From Streptomyces maremycinicus (GTDB lineage: Bacteria > Actinomycetota > Actinomycetes > Streptomycetales > Streptomycetaceae), in the NCBI RefSeq assembly GCF_001184025.1, contig NZ_BBYG01000015.1, positions 186,001 through 250,000 of the forward strand: a stretch of DNA of 64,000 nucleotides, in the 5' to 3' direction. The position numbers were made by a program, and so were the translations under genes. A model generated the notes under the pieces. The model made no database searches. It was not told where the DNA came from and was given only the letters and a program-made list of their open reading frames with translations. Below, piece by piece: positions 58,901 to 64,000 of the stretch (its first letter is position 1; every line of letters starts with the position of its first letter).

Positions 58901-58954
58901 CTGACGGACGCCGAGCTGGCCGAGCTGGTGGAACTGCGGGGGGATGCGCGATGA
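55940..58954 (+). CDS. SNF2-family helicase
   Basis: A protein of about 1,004 residues. The N-terminal 450 residues carry the SNF2-associated (DUF3670-like) region and a variable Gly/Thr/Asp-rich insertion near 260-290. The SNF2 motor follows: DDMGLGKT (563-570), DEAQ (659-662), and the C-terminal lobe with QATDRAYRIGQ (about 934-944). Such proteins translocate on double-stranded DNA. The start is uncertain: GTG 55940 is used; GTG 55955 has a closer AGAGGG, and TTG 55919 is also open. It overlaps the SWIM gene by ATGA, so the two products surely work together. Confidence 0.92.
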   Translation: MQRVPVDTPLEIFEPAHCAAVFVPGSPARTGRVAFWRPDDDALPALTGRRQGEDLVEDLSVVRPTGTGVALVRVPAVLLAVEDALPLLTRARAVSDPHRATAFWGAAALLALRCVARGLLLPGLSPEDHDAWRIGPLAPEDVERVRRLAASMPPEAHAVPVDAQAPLRLPDPERLLRAFLDAVADTLPRTPAAPLLTGGPAYAAPRPQHLPELRAWAADIAAGHDAGVRISLRIEVSGLDLPEIDLAEIGRPGAEGPTDVRHTADGPTGDGRTADGPTAGGEGTDDHGADRVAPRFRVVPQVHSVSDPALVADAADVWADSGVTRGAFGPRARMDTLLALRRAARVWTALTPLLSATVPDAVELLDEEVAELLGEGSRALAGAGIEVHWPRELARTLTARAVVGPPEDEGGSGRLGADTPSFLSADSLLTFTWWFGLGDQQLTREELDRLAEAGRPLVRLRDQWVLIDPRELRRARAQQDRRMTPVDALGAALTGSTEVDGRRVDVRPTGWLAALRERLTHPEAREPMEQPAALDATLRDYQRRGLDWLARTTALGLGCCLADDMGLGKTVTLIALHLHRQTDPSAAGPTLVVCPTSLMGNWQREIERFAPGTPVRRFHGTRRDLETLADGEFVLTTYGTLRLDTARLREVPWGLVVADEAQHVKNPYSATARALRTLDARARVALTGTPVENNLSELWAILDWTTPGLLGRLGAFRTRYARAVESGGDPAAAERLGRLVGPFLLRRRKSDPGIAPELPPKTETDRPVALTREQTGLYEAVVRETLAAIAEADDMARRGLIVKLLTGLKQICNHPAQYLREERPTTAGRSGKLELLDELLDTLLAEGASVLVFTQYVRLARLLEQHLAARGVPALFLHGGTPVPVREDMVRRFQDGEVPVFLLSLRAAGTGLNLTRAEHVVHYDRWWNPAVEAQATDRAYRIGQTRPVQVHRLIAEGTIEDRIADMLRRKQDLADAVLGAGEAALTELTDAELAELVELRGDAR

Positions 58955-60240
58955 ACGGGCACGACGGCGTCGAGGAGCGGACCTTCGCCGCGCTGCCTCC
59001 CGCGCGCGGGAGGGCGTTCGCTCAGACATGGTGGGGACGGGCCTGGCTGGCCGCCCTGGAGGACGGCGCGCTGGACGGGGAGCAGGTGCGCACGGGCCGT
59101 CGGCTCGCGCGCGCGGGCGCAGTGGGCGCGGTGTCGGTGCGGCCGGGGCGCATCACTGCCGTCGTCCAGGATCGCGATCACACGCGCCACCGGGCGGACG
59201 TGCTGCTCGACAGGCTCTCGGACGACCGGTGGGACCGTCTCCTGGACCTCGTGGTGGAGCGGGCGGGGTATGTCGCCGCGCTGCTCGACCGGGAGATGCC
59301 GTACCGACTGGTCGAGGACGCCGAGTCGGCCGGCGTCGACCTGCTGCCGGGGCTAGGCGATCTCGAGGCGCGGTGCGACTGCGGGGCGTGGGACCACTGC
59401 GGTCACACGGCGGCGGTCTGCTACCAGCTGGCGAGGCTGCTCGACCAGGATCCGTTCATCCTCCTGCTGCTGCGGGGACGTGCCGAACACAGCCTGCTGG
59501 ACGACCTCCAGGCGCGCGGCCGCGCCGCTCGGTCCGCCGTGGAGCCGCCGCGGGCCGACGGCGTGGACGCGGCGGAGGCGTACGCGACCGGGGACATCCT
59601 GCCGCCGCTGCCCGCCGTGCCCGGCCTGCCGCCGGAGCCGGGTGTGCCGCCCTCACTGGACACGGACGCACCGGCGCCGGCCGGGGTCGACCCCGCGGCG
59701 CTGGAGTCGCTGGCCGCCCGGACGGCCGTCGCGGCGCACCTGCTGCTCGCCGAGGCGCTCCGCGAGGGGACGGAACGGCGGTCGCCGGCCGCCCCGCTGA
59801 CCGTGGGTCAGGACGCGGTGCGGCTGGCCGAGGGTGTTCTCGGCGAGGCCGGTGCGGCGGACCGACCCGGCGAGGCCGCGGTGGGCCGTCTCGCCGCCGC
59901 GTCGGGGCGCGACCGGGCGGAACTGGCCGCTGCCGTCCGGGCCTGGCGGCACGGCGGTGCGGCCGCCCTGTCCGTGCTGGAGGAGGAGTGGGCCGTGGAG
60001 GGTGCGGCGCTCGCACGCGCGCGTGCCGCGCTGGAGTCGGCCTGGGAGGAGGACGAGCGGCCGATGCTGCGGGCGCGGGGCAACCGGTGGACGGTCGTGG
60101 GAACGCCCTGCCAGTTGCGACTCGGCCGGGACGGCGCATGGTGGCCGTATCGGGAGGAGGGCGGCCGCTGGATGCCGGCCGGGGAGCCGGCGCGCGACCC
60201 GGCGACGGCCCTGGTGATGGCCCGGACCGACGCGGAGTAA
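58951..60240 (+). CDS. SWIM zinc-finger protein, partner of the SNF2 helicase
   Basis: A 429-residue protein. The N-terminus has the conserved RAFAQTWWGRAWLAALED block, and the SWIM finger is C142, C144, C150 and H152 (CDCGAWDHCGH). The second half is helical and Ala/Arg-rich and ends in an alternating PMLRARGNRWTVVG-type strand region. SWIM proteins of this kind accompany SNF2 ATPases in actinobacteria and probably give DNA or protein specificity. It starts inside the helicase stop (ATGA 58951-58954). It is unrelated in layout to the SWIM protein at 15057 apart from the finger. Confidence 0.92.
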   Translation: MNGHDGVEERTFAALPPARGRAFAQTWWGRAWLAALEDGALDGEQVRTGRRLARAGAVGAVSVRPGRITAVVQDRDHTRHRADVLLDRLSDDRWDRLLDLVVERAGYVAALLDREMPYRLVEDAESAGVDLLPGLGDLEARCDCGAWDHCGHTAAVCYQLARLLDQDPFILLLLRGRAEHSLLDDLQARGRAARSAVEPPRADGVDAAEAYATGDILPPLPAVPGLPPEPGVPPSLDTDAPAPAGVDPAALESLAARTAVAAHLLLAEALREGTERRSPAAPLTVGQDAVRLAEGVLGEAGAADRPGEAAVGRLAAASGRDRAELAAAVRAWRHGGAAALSVLEEEWAVEGAALARARAALESAWEEDERPMLRARGNRWTVVGTPCQLRLGRDGAWWPYREEGGRWMPAGEPARDPATALVMARTDAE

Positions 60241-60310
60241 GCGCTCTCCCCGTCCCGGGCCCCCGCGGTGGCACCTGGGCCGCCGGTCCGACGGGCGGCC
60301 GACGCCCGGT

Positions 60311-60343
60311 GTTCACCCGGAGGTCGTGCGGCGTTCGGCGCGT
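60311..60343 (+). promoter_or_regulatory. PHO-box-like 11-nt repeats upstream of the phytase/esterase-like gene
   Basis: Three consecutive 11-nt frames start with G(T/G)TC: GTTCACCCGGA (60311), GGTCGTGCGGC (60322) and GTTCGGCGCGT (60333). The first is close to the Streptomyces PhoP direct-repeat unit (GTTCACC); the others match only partly. The location, 57 nt before the ATG of a phosphate-type hydrolase, makes PhoP control plausible. Confidence 0.35.
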
Positions 60344-60399
60344 GCCCCAACTCTTGCCGCTGTCACCGAACTTGTCACATCTTCTCCTCAGGAGGCCGA

Positions 60400-61743
60400 A
60401 TGTCCCCGCACGCCACCGGTCGGCGCCGCGTCCACCGTTCCGTCGCGGCGGGCGTACCGCTCGCCGTGCTGGCCGCGCTCGCCACCGCCGGGCCGGCCAC
60501 CGCGGGCACCCCGGACCGGGCGGCGCACGTCACGCGGACCGCGACGCTCGGCGACATCCCGCTCGGGACCTTCAGCGACACGCTGCTGCCCGGCACGGTG
60601 GCCGACGACCGGGGCGTGGACCTCGGCGGCATCGGCAGCGACATCTATCCGACGGGCCGCAAGGACGAGTTCTGGACGGTGACCGACCGCGGGCCGAACG
60701 GGCAGATCAAGGTGGACGGCACCAAGCGCCGTACGTTCGCCGTGCCCGGGTTCGACCCGGCGATCGTGCGGATCCGGGTGTCCGGGGACACCGTGAAGGT
60801 GCTCCAGGCGATCCCGGTCACCACGACGTCGGGCAAGCCCGTGACGGGTCTGTCGAACCAGGCGGGGCGCGACGAGGCGCCGTACTCCTACGACGCGCGG
60901 ACGCCGTTGTCGTTCAACCCGAACGGGCTGGACACCGAGGGCATCGTGCGGGCGGCGGACGGGAGTTTCTGGCTCGTCGACGAGTACGGGCCCTCGCTGG
61001 TGCACGTCTCAGCGCGCGGGCGGGTGCTGACGCGCTACGTGCCCGAGGGGCTGAAGCTCACGGGAACGGACTACCCCGTGGTGGAGGCGCTGCCGGCGGT
61101 CCTGCTGCACCGGAAGATCAACCGCGGTTTCGAGGGTCTTGCGCAGCTCCCGGGCGGTGACCTCGTGCTGGCGGTGCAGAGCCCGCTGTCGATCCCGGAC
61201 ACGGACGCGGGAGAGGGTTCGCGGACCGCGCGGCTGCTGCGTTTCTCGCCGAAGAAGAAGGCCGTCACCGCCGAGTACGCCTACCGCTTCGACCCGGTGG
61301 ACGTGGTCGACCCGAGCGAGGACGACACCTCCGAGCTCAAGATCTCCTCGGTGGTCGCCGTGGGCGGTGACCGGCTGCTCGTGGAGGAGCGCACCGACAA
61401 GGCCGCGCGGCTGCACCTGGTGCGGCTGAGCCGGTCGGCGAACATCCTGGGCAGCCGCTGGGACGACGACACGACCTCCCCGTCGCTGGAGCAGCTGGAA
61501 GACCCCGCCGCCTCGGGGGTGCCGGTGCTGGCGAAGCGGCTCGCCGTCGACCTCGGCACGGTCGCCGGGGTGCCCGGGAAGATCGAGGGTGTCGCCCTCG
61601 TGGACCACTCCACGCTGGCCCTCGTCAACGACAACGACTTCGGGATGACGGACGGCACCGGCGCGTTCGACGCGCAGGGCCGGCTCGTCGACAGCGGTAT
61701 CGAGACGAAGGTCGTCTATGTGCGGCTGCCGCGGGGCGTGTGA
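60400..61743 (+). CDS. Secreted phytase-like/esterase-like protein
   Basis: A 447-residue protein with a signal peptide (Arg-rich start, VPLAVLAALATAGPATAG core, cleavage near residue 36) and a mature beta-propeller-type domain. That domain is known as esterase-like activity of phytase: GGIGSDIYPTGRKDEFWTVT, LDTEGIVRAADGSFWLVDEY, GFEGLAQLPGGDLVLAVQSP and ALVNDNDFGM. It is exported and probably hydrolyses phosphoesters or carboxyl esters outside the cell. GGAGG lies 5 nt before ATG 60400. PHO-box-like repeats lie upstream. Confidence 0.9.
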   Translation: MSPHATGRRRVHRSVAAGVPLAVLAALATAGPATAGTPDRAAHVTRTATLGDIPLGTFSDTLLPGTVADDRGVDLGGIGSDIYPTGRKDEFWTVTDRGPNGQIKVDGTKRRTFAVPGFDPAIVRIRVSGDTVKVLQAIPVTTTSGKPVTGLSNQAGRDEAPYSYDARTPLSFNPNGLDTEGIVRAADGSFWLVDEYGPSLVHVSARGRVLTRYVPEGLKLTGTDYPVVEALPAVLLHRKINRGFEGLAQLPGGDLVLAVQSPLSIPDTDAGEGSRTARLLRFSPKKKAVTAEYAYRFDPVDVVDPSEDDTSELKISSVVAVGGDRLLVEERTDKAARLHLVRLSRSANILGSRWDDDTTSPSLEQLEDPAASGVPVLAKRLAVDLGTVAGVPGKIEGVALVDHSTLALVNDNDFGMTDGTGAFDAQGRLVDSGIETKVVYVRLPRGV

Positions 61744-61801
61744 GCGACGCAACCTCGGCACGCGCGCGCGGCGGTGTGGGGCCGCCACGCGCGCGTGCCC
61801 G

Positions 61802-62278
61802 TTAGGGCAGCAGTTCCTCCAGCGAGGGCAGCAGCGACTGGAGGTCGCTCGGCAGCTCGGTCGGCAAGGTGCTCGGCAGGCTGGTCGGGAGGCTGGTCGG
61901 GAGGTCGCTGGGGAAGTTCGAGGGCAGTCCGCTCGGCAGGCCGCTGGGCAGCTCGACCGGCAGGCTGAAGGACGGGGTGGGAGCGGAGCCGCTGCTGTTG
62001 CCGGCGGTCGGCTCACCGTCCGGTGAGTCGTCGCCTCCGCGGGCCATCAGCACGACGGCGACGACGGCCGCGGCGACGACGAGCAGCGCCAGGACGACGA
62101 AGAGGGGGTTCCTGCGCCGTCCGGGGCCGCCCGGCGGGCCCGGCGGCGGGGGCGACCAGCCGCCCCCGCCCGTCCCGTCGTCGGGGCCGTAGCCGGAGTG
62201 GGGTGGTCCGAAGCCGCCCGGAGGCGGCGTGTCGCCCGGCGGTCCGGGCGGTTGGGGCGGTACGGGCGGCATGGCCAT
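61802..62278 (-). CDS. Proline-rich single-pass membrane protein with LPxx repeats
   Basis: A 158-residue protein: a Pro/Gly-rich cytoplasmic N-terminus (1-55), one transmembrane helix (about 58-78, LFVVLALLVVAAAVVAVVLM) and an outer part made of LPSGLPSG/LPTSLPTS tetrapeptide repeats, ending LLPSLEELLP. The period of four residues gives 12-nt DNA repeats that vary by point changes. I recognise no enzyme. ATG 62278 or 62272 may be used; no Shine-Dalgarno sequence is seen. It lies downstream of xylA on the same strand, beyond a terminator. Confidence 0.75.
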   Translation of the reverse strand: MAMPPVPPQPPGPPGDTPPPGGFGPPHSGYGPDDGTGGGGWSPPPPGPPGGPGRRRNPLFVVLALLVVAAAVVAVVLMARGGDDSPDGEPTAGNSSGSAPTPSFSLPVELPSGLPSGLPSNFPSDLPTSLPTSLPSTLPTELPSDLQSLLPSLEELLP

Positions 62279-62463
62279 GGCGTCCAGCGTCGCGGTGAAC
62301 CGCCCGCGGCGCGAGCCCCGCAGTCAAGTTGATACCGACCCAGGTCATGGACCGCATGATTCCGGCGCATTCGGCTCGCGAACCGCTCACAGATCGCCGG
62401 ATCCCGCCCCGAAGGACTCACGGGCCGCTCACGGACCGAGGGAGGACCGGTCGTCCGACGGCC

Positions 62464-62498
62464 CGCGTGTGCGCACGCCCCGCGCGTGCGCACACGCG
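62464..62498 (-). terminator. xylA terminator hairpin
   Basis: A 14-bp stem (12 bp of it GTGTGCGCAC-centred, 62464-62477 with 62485-62498) and a 7-nt CCCCGCG loop begin 11 nt beyond the xylA stop on the minus strand. No T run follows, as usual in this GC-rich DNA. The rest of 62279-62463 shows no gene. Confidence 0.8.
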
Positions 62499-62509
62499 TG
62501 CGGGCGGGT

Positions 62510-63676
62510 TCAGCCCCGGGCGCCGAGGAGGTGGTCCATGGCGAGCTGGTCGAGGTGCTCGAAAGCCATGCCGCGGGCGGCGGCCGACTCGGGGTCGAAC
62601 TCCTCGAAGGCGGTGCGGTCGGCGAGCAGGCTCTCCAGGCCGTCGGCCGCCGTGGCCTGGGCGAGCTCGTCCAGGCGGGAGGCGCGCAGGGCCTCCTGGA
62701 CCTCCGGGTCGTCGCGGAACGCGAGGGCACGCTCCTTGAGGATCAGGTAGTTGCGCATGCAGCCCGCGGCCGAGGCCCACACACCGTCGAGGTCCTCGGT
62801 GCGCGGCGGCTTGAAGTCGAAGTGCTTCGGGCCCGCGTAGCCTGCGCTCTCCAGCAGGTCGACCAGCCAGAACGCGGAGCGCAGATCGCCCGCGCCGAAG
62901 CGCAGGTCCTGGTCGTACTTGATGCCGGACTGGCCGTTGAGGTCGATGTGGAAGAGCTTGCCCGCCCACAGCGCCTGGGCGATGCCGTGCGGGAAGTTCA
63001 GCCCGGCCATCTGCTCGTGGCCGACCTCGGGGTTGACGCCGTAGAGCTCCGGGCGCTCCAGGCGCTCGATGAAGGCCAGGGCGTGGCCGACGGTGGGGAG
63101 CAGGATGTCGCCGCGCGGCTCGTTCGGCTTGGGCTCGATGGCGAACTTCAGGTCGTAACCCTGGGAGGTCACGTACTCACCGAGGAGGTCGAAGGCCTCC
63201 TTCATGCGGTCGAGGGCCACCCGTACGTCCTTGGCGGCACCGGACTCCGCGCCCTCACGGCCGCCCCAGGCGACGTAGGTCTTCGCGCCGAGCTCGACGG
63301 CCAGGTCGATGTTGCGGATGGTCTTGCGCAGGGCGTAGCGCCGCACGTCACGGTCGTTCGCCGTGAACGCGCCGTCCTTGAAGACGGGGTGCGTGAAGAG
63401 GTTGGTGGTGGCCATCGGCACGGTCAGGCCGGTGGTATCCAGGGCCTGGCGGAAGCGCTTGATGTGCTCCTCGCGCTCGCTCTCGGAGGACCCGAAGGGG
63501 ATCAGGTCGTCGTCGTGGAAGGTCACGCCGTAGGCGCCGAGCTCGGCCAGGCGCTGCACCGATTCGACCGGGTCCAGGGCACGCCGGGTGGCGTCGCCGA
63601 ACGGGTCCCGTCCCTGCCAGCCGACGGTCCAGAGGCCGAAGGTGAACCTGTCGTCGGGGGTGGGCTGGTAGCTCAT
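62510..63676 (-). CDS. xylA: Xylose isomerase
   Basis: A 388-residue enzyme, the exact length of classical Streptomyces xylose (glucose) isomerases. It converts D-xylose to D-xylulose (and D-glucose to D-fructose) with two Mg2+/Co2+/Mn2+ ions. Active-site H54 and D57 are in TFHDDD; metal ligands are in EPKPNEP (E181 region), PEVGHEQMAGLNF (E217, H220), HIDLNGQ (D245) and HFDFKP (D287). AAGGAG lies 8 nt before ATG 63676. It is divergent from xylB, and the pair channels xylose into the pentose phosphate pathway. Confidence 0.97.
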   Translation of the reverse strand: MSYQPTPDDRFTFGLWTVGWQGRDPFGDATRRALDPVESVQRLAELGAYGVTFHDDDLIPFGSSESEREEHIKRFRQALDTTGLTVPMATTNLFTHPVFKDGAFTANDRDVRRYALRKTIRNIDLAVELGAKTYVAWGGREGAESGAAKDVRVALDRMKEAFDLLGEYVTSQGYDLKFAIEPKPNEPRGDILLPTVGHALAFIERLERPELYGVNPEVGHEQMAGLNFPHGIAQALWAGKLFHIDLNGQSGIKYDQDLRFGAGDLRSAFWLVDLLESAGYAGPKHFDFKPPRTEDLDGVWASAAGCMRNYLILKERALAFRDDPEVQEALRASRLDELAQATAADGLESLLADRTAFEEFDPESAAARGMAFEHLDQLAMDHLLGARG

Positions 63677-63828
63677 ACCGCGGCTCCTTGCTTGAAGTCT
63701 GTGTCGCCGAATGTCTCGCGGACTGTGTCGCGAGCTATTTCGTCATGGCAGTTTACAAATTAGTATGCGGACGCATCTCTGGGAAGACAGATCCCGTGGA
63801 GCCGTGGAAAAACTTGAGGGAGAGCCCG
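63677..63828. promoter_or_regulatory. Divergent xylA/xylB control region with AT-rich imperfect palindrome
   Basis: The centre (63750-63761, AGTTTACAAATT) is an AT-rich imperfect palindrome set in otherwise GC-rich DNA, followed by TAGTAT. It resembles the AGTTTACAAA-type sites bound by ROK-family xylose repressors (XylR) in Gram-positive bacteria. Transcription of both genes probably starts near it. Confidence 0.55.
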
Positions 63829-64000
63829 ATGTCAGCAGCCGAGGGTCCGCTCGTCGTCGGCGTGGACACGTCCACCCAGTCCACCAAGGCGCTGGTCGTC
63901 GACGCCGCCACCGGGCAGGTCGTCGCGAGCGGCCAGGCGCCGCACACGGTGTCCTCCGGGGCCGGCCGCGAGAGCGACCCGCGCCAGTGGTGGGACGCCC
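63829..64000 (+). CDS. xylB: Xylulokinase, N-terminal part (cut by window end)
   Basis: The first 57 codons of a FGGY-family sugar kinase. The phosphate-binding strand VVGVDTSTQSTKALVVDAAT is characteristic, and a QWWDA motif follows at the expected place. It phosphorylates D-xylulose to xylulose-5-phosphate, the step after xylA. GAGGGAGAG lies about 7 nt before ATG 63829. It is partial at the 3' end. Confidence 0.93.
   Translation, partial: MSAAEGPLVVGVDTSTQSTKALVVDAATGQVVASGQAPHTVSSGAGRESDPRQWWDA

Noticed and set aside
56312..59029. A 905-codon open frame on the minus strand
   Set aside because: Antisense to the SNF2 helicase gene; no recognisable domain.
1..64000. tRNA, rRNA, insertion sequence, prophage or integrated element
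   Set aside because: No T-loop-like tRNA 3' halves, rRNA blocks, transposase, integrase or attachment-site repeats were seen.

Overview
The window reads as chromosomal DNA of a Streptomyces-type actinomycete. It is very GC-rich, with strong third-position GC bias, GTG/TTG starts, many 4-base ATGA stop/start couplings and leaderless-looking promoters. It also carries typical families: a conservon (cvnABCD), DUF5709, DUF5997, DUF6397, F420-linked PPOX, a Ser/Thr kinase and xylA/xylB. No rRNA, tRNA, CRISPR array, insertion sequence or prophage was recognised.

Left part (1-3.95 kb): a helix-turn-helix-less LysR effector-domain protein divergent from a DUF5997 gene, an EamA exporter divergent from a full LysR regulator, and a cold-shock-domain protein whose stop codon begins a 40-bp x3 tandem repeat. 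From 4.1 to 16.8 kb lies the most striking block. Five genes, four of them joined by ATGA overlaps and the fifth by an 8-nt gap, encode a DUF4132 protein, a 1,666-residue unknown, a YehL/MoxR-like AAA+ ATPase, a fused YehM(DUF5682)-YehP(VWA) protein and a YehQ-like SWIM zinc-finger protein. The same component set is found in the poorly understood E. coli yeh locus.

16.9-34.4 kb is a mixed region: DinB-like protein, GH13 hydrolase next to an internally deleted GH63-like remnant, a cytochrome P450 that has lost the EXXR arginine, OsmC protein, a cspA-type gene followed by a DEAD-box helicase with a strong terminator hairpin between them, methyltransferase, DUF4177, APC permease plus universal stress protein, a membrane Ser/Thr kinase, YjbQ protein, flavoprotein monooxygenase, an MltG-like protein, and an ABC exporter divergent from a MarR regulator with a shared palindrome.

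34.5-45.9 kb: an L,D-transpeptidase lipoprotein, a two-gene ABC exporter in which all degenerate nucleotide-site residues fall in one composite site, DUF5709, ribosomal protein bL31 type B, a YdjM-like membrane hydrolase, a DUF3516 RNA helicase, TesB thioesterase and a DUF6397 protein. 46.0-52.1 kb is a signalling block: an orphan roadblock protein, a PPOX enzyme, then cvnD-cvnC-cvnB-cvnA with an MHYT-domain membrane protein as the likely first gene of the operon.

52.2-64 kb: methyltransferase, MpaB/DUF2236-type oxygenase, small hypothetical genes, an SNF2-family helicase coupled to a second SWIM protein, a secreted phytase/esterase-like protein, a proline-rich membrane protein, and the divergent xylose genes xylA and xylB (xylB cut by the window end). 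Residue numbers below are counted by hand from the chosen starts and may be off by a few.
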